In this document: positions 20,194-28,805 of the stretch, one piece after another
Numbering within the stretch: position 1 is the stretch's first letter
Layout of the letters: each line of letters begins with the position of its first letter
NCBI GenBank assembly: GCA_022774865.1
Contig: JALFLH010000021.1
Coordinates: 62,001 to 126,000 of the forward strand
Reading direction: 5' to 3'
Length of the DNA: 64,000 bases
Source of the DNA: Clostridiales bacterium
GTDB lineage: Bacteria > Bacillota > Clostridia > Oscillospirales > Oscillospiraceae
Position numbers and translations under genes: made by a program
The notes under the pieces: model-generated
Database searches by the model: none
Seen by the model: the letters and a program-made list of their open reading frames with translations, nothing else
What the model was told of the DNA's origin: nothing

Positions 20194-20207
20194 TGAATTT
20201 ATATTCA
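20194..20207 (+). promoter_or_regulatory. Probable ArgR operator (ARG box)
   Basis: The palindrome TGAATTTATATTCA has the TGAAT-N4-ATTCA half-sites of the ArgR/AhrC binding box and lies just after the predicted transcription start, where bound repressor would block argG. Confidence 0.65.
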
Positions 20208-20223
20208 CAAAGGAGTACACATC

Positions 20224-21444
20224 ATGGACAAGAAAGAGATTAAAAAAGTCGTGCTCGCCTATTCGGGCGGTCTGGATACCTCCATCATCATTCCCTGGCT
20301 GAAGGAAAACTACAACAACCCGGAAATCATTGCCGTCGCCGGCAATGTGGGGCAGGCCGATGAGCTGGAAGGTCTGGAAGCCAAGGCGCTGGCCACCGGT
20401 GCCAGCAAGCTGATCGTCGCCGATCTGGTGGATGAAATGGTGGATGAAATCATCATTCCATCCCTGAAAATGGATGCCAAGTACGAGACCTATCTGCTGG
20501 GCACCGCGTTTGCCCGTCCCGTCATCGGCCGGAAGCTGGCGCAGATCGCGCTGGAGGAGGGCGCGGATGCCATCGTTCACGGCGCCACCGGCAAAGGCAA
20601 CGACCAGGTTCGTTTTGAACTGGCCATCAAGCGCTTCGCCCCCGACATGAAGATCATCGCCCCCTGGCGGGAGTGGGATATCAAGAGCCGGGATGAGGAA
20701 ATCGACTATGCGGAAGCCCATCATGTTCCTCTGAAAATCAGCCGGGAAACCAACTATTCCAAGGACAAGAACCTGTGGCACCTGAGCCATGAGGGTCTTG
20801 ATCTGGAGGATCCCGCCAACGAGCCGAATCTGGATAAGCCCGGCTTCCTGGAGATGGGCGTCTCCCCCTATGCGGCTCCCGACGGGCCCACTTACGTCAC
20901 GCTGGACTTCGAGGCCGGCGCGCCTGTGGCCATCAACGGCGAAAAGATGAAGGCCTCCAAGATCATTGAAAAGCTCAATGAGCTGGGCGGCGCCAACGGC
21001 ATCGGCATCATCGACATTGTGGAAAACCGTCTGGTCGGTATGAAGGACCGGGGCGTATACGAAACACCGGGCGGCACCATTCTCTACTTTGCCCACCAGC
21101 AGTTGGAGATGATCACTGTGGACAAGGATACGCTGCATCTGAAGCAGAAGCTGGCTGTGGACTATGCCGATCTGATCTACAACGGAAAGTGGTTCTCTCC
21201 TCTGCAGGAGGCGCTGACTGCTTTTGCCAACAAGGCCAACGAGCACGTGACCGGAACCGTCAAGCTGAAGCTGTACAAGGGCAACATCATCCCGGCCGGC
21301 ATGACTTCGCCCTACTCCCTGTATTCTGAAAAGCTGGTCACCTTCGGTGAGAGCGATTACGATCAGGGTCAGGCCGCCGGCTTTATCAACCTGTGGGGTC
21401 TGTCCACCAAGGTTCAGGCACTGCAGGAGCAGGGAAAACTTTAA
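20224..21444 (+). CDS. argG: Argininosuccinate synthase
   Basis: The 406-residue product joins citrulline and aspartate with ATP to give argininosuccinate. The ATP-pyrophosphatase loop AYSGGLDTS is at 12-20. The family segment [10 protein letters not shown] near 128-137 and the aspartate/citrulline-binding stretch with [19 protein letters not shown] are both seen. The ATG is set by AAAGGAG. First gene of argG-argH-argF, with a consensus promoter and an ArgR-like box just upstream. Confidence 0.95.
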   Translation: MDKKEIKKVVLAYSGGLDTSIIIPWLKENYNNPEIIAVAGNVGQADELEGLEAKALATGASKLIVADLVDEMVDEIIIPSLKMDAKYETYLLGTAFARPVIGRKLAQIALEEGADAIVHGATGKGNDQVRFELAIKRFAPDMKIIAPWREWDIKSRDEEIDYAEAHHVPLKISRETNYSKDKNLWHLSHEGLDLEDPANEPNLDKPGFLEMGVSPYAAPDGPTYVTLDFEAGAPVAINGEKMKASKIIEKLNELGGANGIGIIDIVENRLVGMKDRGVYETPGGTILYFAHQQLEMITVDKDTLHLKQKLAVDYADLIYNGKWFSPLQEALTAFANKANEHVTGTVKLKLYKGNIIPAGMTSPYSLYSEKLVTFGESDYDQGQAAGFINLWGLSTKVQALQEQGKL

Positions 21445-21464
21445 TCCGAATCGAGGAATTCACC

Positions 21465-22841
21465 ATGGCAAAAATGTGGGCCGGACGGACGGACGGCGTA
21501 ACCGAACAAATCGCAGACGACTTCAATTCCTCCATCCGTTTTGACAGCCGGATGTACCGGCAGGATATCACCGGCTCCATGGCTCACGCCGCCATGCTGG
21601 GGGCCACGGGCATTCTCCCGCAGAAGGACTGCGACACCCTGATTGACGGACTGGACGGAATCCTGCAGGATCTGGAAAGCGGCAAGCTGGCCTTCGACAT
21701 GAGCTGTGAGGATATTCATATGTTCGTGGAGCAGGAGCTGACCAACCGGCTGGGCGACGTGGGCAAAAAACTCCACACCGCCCGCAGCCGAAACGATCAG
21801 GTAGCGTTGGACATTCGAATGTATCTGCGGGAAGAAACCGACACCGTTTCATCACTCGTCAAAGAGCTGATTCGCGCCGTTACTGCCCAGGCCGAAACCT
21901 ACAAAGCCGCGATCATGCCCGGCTACACACACCTGCAGCGGGCGCAGCCCATCACCTTCGGCCACCATCTGATGGCCTACGCCATGATGCTGCTGCGGGA
22001 TCTGGACCGGCTGGCGGACTGCCGCCACCGGATGAACCAGTCCCCCATCGGCTGCTGCGCACTGGCCGGAACCACCTACCCCACCGACCGCCGGTTTGAG
22101 GCTGCCAAGCTGGGGTTTGACGGGATCTGCCTGAATTCCATGGACGGCGTGTCCGACCGGGACTTCTGCGTGGAACTGCTCAGCGCTTTCTCCATTCTGA
22201 TGATGCATCTGTCCCGCTTTTCCGAGGAGATTATTCTCTGGTCAAGCTGGGAATTCAAATTCGTAGAGCTGTCCGACGCCTACACCACCGGCTCGTCTAT
22301 CATGCCGCAGAAGAAGAACTCCGATATGGCGGAGCTGGTTCGGGGCAAAACCGGCCGGGTCTACGGCGATCTGATGGCGCTGCTCACCACCCTGAAGGGT
22401 CTCCCGCTGGCCTACAACAAGGATATGCAGGAGGATAAGGAGAGCATTTTTGATGCCTGTGACACCGTCGAGATGTGCCTGAAGGTGTTTACCGGCATGG
22501 TCAGCACCATGACTGCGAACACAGACCGCATGAAAAAAGCCGCCCAAACCGGCTTTATCAACGCAACCGATCTGGCGGACTATCTGGCAAAAAAGGGACT
22601 TCCCTTCCGCAGCGCCTATAAGATCTCCGGTTCCATTGTGGCGCACTGCATCGCCGAAGGAACCGTTCTGGAGGATCTGCCGCTGAAGGAATACCAAAAA
22701 TTCAGCGATTTGTTTGATGAAGATGTGTATCAGGAGATTTCGCTGGAGACCTGTGTGCGCAAACGGATTTCCGAGGGCGGAACCTCTGTGGCCTCCGTGG
22801 AAGCGCAGATTGCCTATGTCAAAGAAAAGATTGGAGAATAA
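21465..22841 (+). CDS. argH: Argininosuccinate lyase
   Basis: The 458-residue member of the fumarase/aspartase superfamily splits argininosuccinate into arginine and fumarate. The superfamily signature GSSIMPQKKN lies at 276-285 with the catalytic serine in its mobile loop, and TARSRNDQVA is near residue 105. The ATG at 21465 follows GAGGAA and matches the family N-terminus (MAKMWAGRTD); a longer frame runs back into argG and is rejected. Confidence 0.95.
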   Translation: MAKMWAGRTDGVTEQIADDFNSSIRFDSRMYRQDITGSMAHAAMLGATGILPQKDCDTLIDGLDGILQDLESGKLAFDMSCEDIHMFVEQELTNRLGDVGKKLHTARSRNDQVALDIRMYLREETDTVSSLVKELIRAVTAQAETYKAAIMPGYTHLQRAQPITFGHHLMAYAMMLLRDLDRLADCRHRMNQSPIGCCALAGTTYPTDRRFEAAKLGFDGICLNSMDGVSDRDFCVELLSAFSILMMHLSRFSEEIILWSSWEFKFVELSDAYTTGSSIMPQKKNSDMAELVRGKTGRVYGDLMALLTTLKGLPLAYNKDMQEDKESIFDACDTVEMCLKVFTGMVSTMTANTDRMKKAAQTGFINATDLADYLAKKGLPFRSAYKISGSIVAHCIAEGTVLEDLPLKEYQKFSDLFDEDVYQEISLETCVRKRISEGGTSVASVEAQIAYVKEKIGE

Positions 22842-22844
22842 CAG

Positions 22845-23834
22845 ATGATTTCCTTGAAAAATAAAAGTTTTCTGAAACTGCTGGATCTGACTCCCGATGA
22901 AATCAGCGGCCTGTTGGAGCTGGCAGCCGATCTGAAGCAGAAGAAAAAAGCAGGTATCTCCCATAAGCTCTGTGAAGGGAAAAATGTCGCCCTCCTGTTT
23001 GAAAAGGACAGCACCCGCACACGCTGCGCGTTCGAGGTGGCGGCAGCGGATCTGGGAATGCATTCGACCTACCTTGGCCCCAGCGGCTCCCAGATGAACA
23101 AGAAGGAAAGCATCGCGGACACCGCCCGGGTGCTCGGCCGGATGTACGACGGTATTGAATACCGGGGCTTCGGACAGGAGATTGTGGAAAGCCTGTCCCG
23201 GTATGCCGGCGTTCCCGTCTGGAACGGCCTGACCAACGAATTTCATCCTACCCAGATTTTGGCTGATTTTCTGACGATTCAGGAGCATTTCGGCAAGCTC
23301 AGGGGAATTAAGCTGGTTTACATGGGCGACGCCCGCTACAACATGGGAAACTCCCTGATGGTGGGCTGTGCAAAAATGGGGATGCATTTCGTAGCCTGCA
23401 CCTGCAAAAAATACTTCCCGGACAAGGCGCTGATTGAATCCTGTCAGGCAATTGCCGCCCAGACCGGCGCCGTTCTGGAATTCTGCGAGGATGTGACTTC
23501 CGCCGTTATCGGTGCCGATGTAATCTATACGGATGTCTGGGTATCCATGGGTGAGCCGGAGGGTGTCTGGAAAGAGCGGATTGACGATCTGCTTCCCTAT
23601 CAGGTCAACAAGGCCGTGATGGAAGCCGCCGGTTCCCAGTGCCGGTTTATGCACTGCCTGCCCGCTTTCCACGATCTGAAAACCACAATCGGTCGCCAGA
23701 TTCACGAGAAGTTCGGTCTGGAAGCCATGGAAGTCACGGACGAAGTATTTGAAAGCAGCCGATCCCTTGTTTTCGATGAAGCCGAAAACAGAATGCACAC
23801 CATCAAAGCGGTTATGGCCGCAACATTGGGATAG
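22845..23834 (+). CDS. argF: Ornithine carbamoyltransferase
   Basis: The 329-residue product makes citrulline from ornithine and carbamoyl phosphate, feeding ArgG. The carbamoyl-phosphate motif STRTR is at 56-60 and the ornithine motif HCLPAFH near 269-275. Its ribosome site TTGGAGAA overlaps the end of argH. The gene lies in a biosynthetic argGHF group with no arginine deiminase or carbamate kinase nearby, so an anabolic role is favoured over a catabolic one. Confidence 0.93.
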   Translation: MISLKNKSFLKLLDLTPDEISGLLELAADLKQKKKAGISHKLCEGKNVALLFEKDSTRTRCAFEVAAADLGMHSTYLGPSGSQMNKKESIADTARVLGRMYDGIEYRGFGQEIVESLSRYAGVPVWNGLTNEFHPTQILADFLTIQEHFGKLRGIKLVYMGDARYNMGNSLMVGCAKMGMHFVACTCKKYFPDKALIESCQAIAAQTGAVLEFCEDVTSAVIGADVIYTDVWVSMGEPEGVWKERIDDLLPYQVNKAVMEAAGSQCRFMHCLPAFHDLKTTIGRQIHEKFGLEAMEVTDEVFESSRSLVFDEAENRMHTIKAVMAATLG

Positions 23835-23908
23835 CAGCAGATTGGACAGCTTCTTTATAACGCTGCCGCAGGCTCCTGTGCTCCGTTCGGATCATCTCCA
23901 ATAATCCA

Positions 23909-23941
23909 AAATCTCTCCCTGATCCTGCAAGGGAGAGATTT
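23909..23941 (+). terminator. Terminator after argF
   Basis: Perfect arms AAATCTCTCCC/GGGAGAGATTT around an 11-base loop, between convergent argF and the glycosyltransferase gene; it can serve both directions. Confidence 0.7.
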
Positions 23942-23982
23942 CGTGTAATGGGCTATTGTTTCAGGGCAGGTTTTCGTGAATT

Positions 23983-26229
23983 CTATTTCCGATTGCCAAA
24001 CAGTTTTCTGCCCGCTTGCTTCATTGTATGAGAAAAACCGTTTTTCAAGCAATACATCATTCCTGACAGAATCCTTTCCGGAACCCAGGCCAAAAGGTAA
24101 ATGAAGTATTTCAGACACCAGACCGGAGAAAAACCGCCTGCCGGCCGCCGGGAGCGCAGCATCTTTCCCAGCTCCGCAAGCTGATTCCTGACAGGGATCA
24201 TGTTCTCGGCCCGGTGAAGCTCTGCCCGCGTATTTGTATTCTCTTTTCCCAAAGAAGCCGGTTTTCCCTTCGATTGCTGCAAAGCATCCCGCGCCTTATC
24301 CGATTCCGCTTTTACCCGGAGATTCTGTTCTTCTGCGCGTTGAAGCTGTTTTTGTGTATTCTTCAGCGTTTCCTGCATTCCCTGCAATTTTCGCTCCGCA
24401 GTCACTCTTTTGTTTCTGTTGGTTTTTCGTTCCTTGTCCAGAAGCCCACTTACCGCTTCGATGCCGCAAAGGCAGACACCGTTGTAGGGCATTTTCAGCT
24501 TTTGAATCAAGGTGCCCGCTCCGAATTTTCTGTCCGTCCAGGCTATGATTTTCGATAACTGGACATCATTCTGATTGCGCCTCATATTGGCATGGTACAG
24601 CGCCTCTTCCTGAGAATTTGGAAGAATTTGCAGCTGCTCATAGGGTCGCGCGAGAACGACCGGAACGTTTGAAATCGCCTCCGCCGCTTTCAGCCATAAG
24701 TCATCTGCTATGGGGCAGGTTTCCCTGATGGCTTCCTTGTCAAAAAAAGCATGATCGAGCAGATTGGGGGGGAACAACGTACCGGCGCCACTGGTTGCCA
24801 GTAACTGCATACACGGCTCGTTTATACAGGTATCTGTTTCCTGCGGCCAGGAATTATAGGGTAATATGGTATTCTGCTCCGAGATCAGGATCAAATGGGT
24901 GCGAACCGCCGATACCGCTTCCGGATACAATAAATAGCTCCTGTAAAGCTTTTCCAGCATATCCTTTGGATAGAGCAGGTCATCGTCGATCGTGACAACC
25001 ACATCGTTCACATATTCCTGCAACGCGTAAAAATATTTTTTATGGGGTTTTAAATTGTCGCACCAGCGCACACAGAGTTTCCCTTCCCGGATTAAGGTGA
25101 TCAGATCCTGCGGAAGATCCGCTTCTTTTCCGGGAAATTCATCCTCAGCCAGCCAGAGAATCACCTCATCCGGCTTACGCGTCTGGGTGTAAATGGATTC
25201 CAGAATCTTGGCCACTCCGCCAATCCGCCGGGGATAGCTGGTCAAAGAAACAATGATCCGGCGGCTGATGAGCCGCTTCATGGTCTCGTAGCCGTGCTTA
25301 CGGATGGTTGAGAATTCCAGATATTGATTCTGGTTATGCAGGGTTTGAGCTGTCACACACTCAAACTCTGCGCGATTGAATGTATCGTGGGCCATTTGAT
25401 AGAAATCCGCTGAATCCGGCTCCGCAAAACGCTTGACATAGCGGGTCAATGAAAGGATCAAGCTGTCTATTACAAAACTCAAGACGGCATTTTCCAGAAT
25501 ATCACCGTAAGGAAGCTCCCGCACTGTTTTCGCAGCAGCAAAAACTGCCTCTTTGATATCCGCCAGACTGATTGCTTCAGTCGAATCTGCATCTGCCCCA
25601 AGGAAAATTAGAGGCTTCGATATAGATGCAATTTTCTCAGCAGACGCCGCGCAGATCGCGGTGAACGCAAACTCATCGGAAGTCGAATGCTCCTTGAACT
25701 TCAGCGCGTGACTCTGTAAGAAGGATTTTCTGAACAGCTTATTGCTTAGGCAGGAATCCAACACGCGCATGATATCATCGGGGCAGTCGCGGTAGCAAAA
25801 GGTATCTTTGTCAGCGGCAAGCCGGCTCCGATTCACGGCTTTGCACAGCGCTGGCCTGCCTTGAACATCATGTTGAAAATCGCATACCGCAATATCCGAA
25901 TCTGTTCCAGACGCTGCCCGATAGAGTTCTTCCAGCATCTTCCCGCAGAGAATATCTCCGCTGTTCAGGAAAAGAATATACTCGCCGGTAGCTGCAGACA
26001 GGCCCCGATTTTTCGCCATGCCCCGATCGGCATTCCCGACCGCAACAGGCGTATACCGCTCATCCCGCTTATCAAAGAATACCCGGAACGCATCAATTTT
26101 TTCTGTGCTTCCAACAATCAGGGCTTCATAATCCTGAAATGTCTGCGTCCGGAGAGAATCTATGGTTTTGGCCAGGCAGCCCCCTGAAGCATCCGCAAGT
26201 ATAATCATTGAAATCGCAGGTTTTTTCAT
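23983..26229 (-). CDS. Large glycosyltransferase with two GT-A-like domains and a coiled-coil tail
   Basis: The 748-residue product starts with a GT2-like domain (residues 1 to about 230): SMIILADASG, SLRTQTFQDYEALIV and KNRGLSAATGEYILFLNSGD. A second GT-like domain runs from about 320 to 590, beginning IIVSLTSYPRRI and holding an acidic TIDDDLLYPKDM motif. A charged coiled coil of about 90 residues follows and then an amphipathic/hydrophobic stretch near the end (YFIYLLAWVPERILSG), suggesting membrane association. The start at 26229 has GAGGATAAA upstream. It lies downstream of an acyltransferase gene on the same strand. The region is visibly richer in A+T than its neighbours. A role in surface-glycan synthesis is inferred; donor and acceptor are unknown. 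Confidence 0.75.
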   Translation of the reverse strand: MKKPAISMIILADASGGCLAKTIDSLRTQTFQDYEALIVGSTEKIDAFRVFFDKRDERYTPVAVGNADRGMAKNRGLSAATGEYILFLNSGDILCGKMLEELYRAASGTDSDIAVCDFQHDVQGRPALCKAVNRSRLAADKDTFCYRDCPDDIMRVLDSCLSNKLFRKSFLQSHALKFKEHSTSDEFAFTAICAASAEKIASISKPLIFLGADADSTEAISLADIKEAVFAAAKTVRELPYGDILENAVLSFVIDSLILSLTRYVKRFAEPDSADFYQMAHDTFNRAEFECVTAQTLHNQNQYLEFSTIRKHGYETMKRLISRRIIVSLTSYPRRIGGVAKILESIYTQTRKPDEVILWLAEDEFPGKEADLPQDLITLIREGKLCVRWCDNLKPHKKYFYALQEYVNDVVVTIDDDLLYPKDMLEKLYRSYLLYPEAVSAVRTHLILISEQNTILPYNSWPQETDTCINEPCMQLLATSGAGTLFPPNLLDHAFFDKEAIRETCPIADDLWLKAAEAISNVPVVLARPYEQLQILPNSQEEALYHANMRRNQNDVQLSKIIAWTDRKFGAGTLIQKLKMPYNGVCLCGIEAVSGLLDKERKTNRNKRVTAERKLQGMQETLKNTQKQLQRAEEQNLRVKAESDKARDALQQSKGKPASLGKENTNTRAELHRAENMIPVRNQLAELGKMLRSRRPAGGFSPVWCLKYFIYLLAWVPERILSGMMYCLKNGFSHTMKQAGRKLFGNRK

Positions 26230-26289
26230 TTTATCCTCATTTCCATGATGGTGCACCGCCAAACTCCGTGAAAACAAGCAGGCGCAAAT

Positions 26290-27201
26290 TTATGGCTTAC
26301 GCCGGAGAAGTTTCTTCAGGAGCTGTTTGCATCTCCCCAACAGGCTCTCCTGCGCAATTAGTTTACTGAAATCAGATACCTTGATTTCGCAGTCATACAG
26401 TGTCTCTTCAATGCTCCCGTAGTGTCTTTTATACTCATAATCTCCACCGGCAAAGAACATTTCTGTGTGCTTCTTTTCCACCATTCGAATCAAATGATAG
26501 ATAAAAACCGCCCTTCCCAGTGAATAGTCTTTCAGCTCAGGGTTATATGTGAAATTCTCACCATATACAACCGGGCACTGCTCGCAGGAAAAGCGGATTG
26601 CGCCAACTGTATCGCCAAACCTGATCACATAACAGTTTGAAACATGATACCGATCCAGATACGCAAGCGCAGTCATGTTGTATTTTCTGTTTCGGGTTTC
26701 GTATTTAAATTTAAAAAATGTTTCTACGATGTCAACCGGAAGATTGCTTCTGTCGTATTCCGAAATGGTCATTTTTCCATAAGCTTCCTCTGCTGCTTTG
26801 ATTTTTTTCCGCAGCTTGGATCGGGACTTGGAAGAAATACGGCTCATCATTTCTTCTCTAGTCTCCGGAAAAACGATTCTGAAATGATTATGCGCTTTGG
26901 CATTTCCATAGGGCAGGACACCATTTTTATATGTGATTTTCTTGACATTCGGATGGTTTTTAGCGATAAAACAGATAACCCGCTCCAATTCCTCCTTGGT
27001 AATCGGCACCAGCCACAGTCCCAGTTCTGCCTGATCTCCGGTAATCCGATACTCCAGCACTTTCGTCGCATTTCCATTCAGAATTCTCACCGTCTCAAAT
27101 TCTCCGGCGCTGCAGAACAGGTCGAACCGGTTATAGATAAAATTGGGATTGACTTTTTCCCAATCCCCCGGATCGCTGGATCTCTGGATTTTGATTCTCA
27201 T
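26290..27201 (-). CDS. FemAB/GNAT-like acyltransferase (Acetyltransf_6 type)
   Basis: The 303-residue product has the layout of the BioF2-like/CelD-type GNAT group (Acetyltransf_6). A basic segment RSKLRKKIKAAEEAYG at about 130-145 precedes the core, and ETFFKFKYETRNRKYN, CYVIRFGDTVGAIRF and a late MFFAGGDYEYKRHYGS follow. Such proteins transfer acyl or aminoacyl groups to polysaccharide or cell-wall precursors. The ATG follows AGGGAGATAA and has a consensus promoter. It is probably co-transcribed with the glycosyltransferase 60 bases downstream and diverges from the PIG-L/GNAT gene. Substrate unknown. Confidence 0.7.
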   Translation of the reverse strand: MRIKIQRSSDPGDWEKVNPNFIYNRFDLFCSAGEFETVRILNGNATKVLEYRITGDQAELGLWLVPITKEELERVICFIAKNHPNVKKITYKNGVLPYGNAKAHNHFRIVFPETREEMMSRISSKSRSKLRKKIKAAEEAYGKMTISEYDRSNLPVDIVETFFKFKYETRNRKYNMTALAYLDRYHVSNCYVIRFGDTVGAIRFSCEQCPVVYGENFTYNPELKDYSLGRAVFIYHLIRMVEKKHTEMFFAGGDYEYKRHYGSIEETLYDCEIKVSDFSKLIAQESLLGRCKQLLKKLLRRKP

Positions 27202-27202
27202 A

Positions 27203-27231
27203 TTGCGTTATCTCCCTAAATGGTATACAAT
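27203..27231 (+). promoter_or_regulatory. Probable promoter of the PIG-L/GNAT gene
   Basis: TTGCGT (27203-27208), 17 bases, TACAAT (27226-27231). It lies beside and faces the minus-strand promoter, so the two polymerases would compete. Confidence 0.5.
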
Positions 27232-27233
27232 GT

Positions 27234-27262
27234 AATATATCATAGTTGGTTACCGGTGTCAA
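27234..27262 (-). promoter_or_regulatory. Promoter of the acyltransferase-glycosyltransferase pair
   Basis: Minus strand TTGACA (27262-27257), 17 bases, TATATT (27239-27234). Confidence 0.75.
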
Positions 27263-27276
27263 CGGAGGGGTTCTAT

Positions 27277-28644
27277 ATGTTTCAGGGAAAGAAAACGGTG
27301 CTCTACTTTTGTCCCCATCAGGACGATGAGCTGATCACCATGGGTATCGATATCTGCGCCAGCGTTCAGAAGAAATTCCATGTTCATGTCATTTTATGTA
27401 CGGATGGGTCGCAATCCTCTGTCAGGAAAGCATTATCGAACGGAAAAAGCTGTTCCTTCCATGAAGGCGCACATACTTATAATCTGTCTAATGAGGAATT
27501 CACGCAGGCGAGAGATCGTGAATTTACCGGAAGCTGTACAGCCTTGGGCGTAAAAGCATCCAATGTTCATATTCCGGAAAACCGGCAGGTTGACGGCTCC
27601 CTGTCTGTGAAGGATGCGGAAAACCTGATTCAGCATTATCTTTCAATCTTTGGCGCAGATGTGGTAGTCTGCACCATTTCCCCCAACAACGGACCGTCTC
27701 AGCACCCGGATCATAAAGCGCTTGGAAGAGCCGCCGATAACCTGCTGCGCAAAGGAATTCTCAAAGAAGTCCGGTTCTTTATTGAGCCCTATCTCTTTGC
27801 CCAGATTCGGGATAATCCCCGGCTGATTCCGGTTGATCCCACCATCACGAAAGCAGCCGGCCGTGCAGGAAAAGCAATCAAAAAAGCAATGGATTCCTAC
27901 TCCTACTGGAATCCGGATGAACACCGTTACGCCATTGGCTATCATTCTGTTACGGCAGAATTCGACAATTTCCTGAAAAACATGGAATCCTATTCATTCG
28001 AAAAAATCAATCCGGAGAGAATGACTGTGTTTCAGAAATTGCGTCAGCAGCATAGAAAATGGCTGAAGCTGTATAAGCAAAAGCAATTATTTTACTCAAT
28101 CACGGACTGTACGCCGCCCGATTTCGGTGCTTTGCGTTTGATCCGGATTCAAGCCCACGATACAGGAGCCTATCAGGATTTCTGCGAACAATATCAGGTA
28201 GCATTCACAGACAAAAACCTGCAAAGGGTGGCGGACGGCTCCTCCTTTTGGTGTCTGGTATCTCATGATGGAATCGTCGTGTCCAGTGGATGGCTCGCCT
28301 ACAAGCAGCATTTTTATATTGGTGAAACCGATTTTGGATTTGATATGCGGGAATCCGAAACGGCAATTCTATTTGATTTTAATACAAAAGCAGAATACCG
28401 CGGCAATGGCTACTACGGATTACTGCTCAGAGCCATTGTCCATGATTCAGAAGGCCCTGGTCGCTTTATCATTTATACATCTCCTGACAATGCCGCCAGC
28501 TCCAAGGGAATTCTGAAAGCCGGTTTTCAATTTGACGGCGTGAATTCTGCCTCTGACAGCTCCATGAAACCGTATCTGCGCAAAGAAGGGTTTACATCCA
28601 TTACGCGAAAATACCAGCTATGGGGACTTCGGATCGTGCAATAA
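27277..28644 (+). CDS. PIG-L family deacetylase fused to a GNAT acetyltransferase
   Basis: The 455-residue product joins two enzymes. Residues 1 to about 230 are a PIG-L/LmbE zinc deacetylase: the metal motif PHQDDE is at 13-18, a second metal-site HPDH near 142-145, and ILCTDGSQSS follows the first strand. Residues from about 285 form a GNAT-like domain with FNTKAEYRGNGYYGLLLRA as the acyl-CoA loop and a late TSPDNAASSKGILKAGF. PIG-L enzymes remove N-acetyl groups from GlcNAc-containing conjugates; GNAT enzymes add acyl groups to amines. One chain could thus swap the acyl group on an amino sugar (inference). The ATG at 27277 follows GGAGGGG. Confidence 0.8.
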   Translation: MFQGKKTVLYFCPHQDDELITMGIDICASVQKKFHVHVILCTDGSQSSVRKALSNGKSCSFHEGAHTYNLSNEEFTQARDREFTGSCTALGVKASNVHIPENRQVDGSLSVKDAENLIQHYLSIFGADVVVCTISPNNGPSQHPDHKALGRAADNLLRKGILKEVRFFIEPYLFAQIRDNPRLIPVDPTITKAAGRAGKAIKKAMDSYSYWNPDEHRYAIGYHSVTAEFDNFLKNMESYSFEKINPERMTVFQKLRQQHRKWLKLYKQKQLFYSITDCTPPDFGALRLIRIQAHDTGAYQDFCEQYQVAFTDKNLQRVADGSSFWCLVSHDGIVVSSGWLAYKQHFYIGETDFGFDMRESETAILFDFNTKAEYRGNGYYGLLLRAIVHDSEGPGRFIIYTSPDNAASSKGILKAGFQFDGVNSASDSSMKPYLRKEGFTSITRKYQLWGLRIVQ

Positions 28645-28730
28645 GGATCTTTGGTCAAGCTATCCCTTTCCGGGTTTTTCTGCCATGATTGTTAACGCAC
28701 GAAGTGATATGCCAACCGCAATTTGGCTTT

Positions 28731-28793
28731 AGCCGCCCCTTTTTGGGGGCGGCTAAGTTATTATAAAGAGGCGGCGTGGTTTCCCACGCCGCC
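28731..28793. terminator. Double-hairpin terminator, left copy of an inverted repeat
   Basis: Two GC-rich hairpins (AGCCGCCCC/GGGGCGGCT at 28731-28754; GGCGGCGTGG/CCACGCCGCC at 28770-28793) separate the convergent PIG-L/GNAT gene and the large wall-protein gene. The same pair occurs in reverse orientation at 36848-36912, differing by one substitution and a 2-base indel in my reading. Confidence 0.85.
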
Positions 28794-28805
28794 TTGGTTT
28801 TTTCC

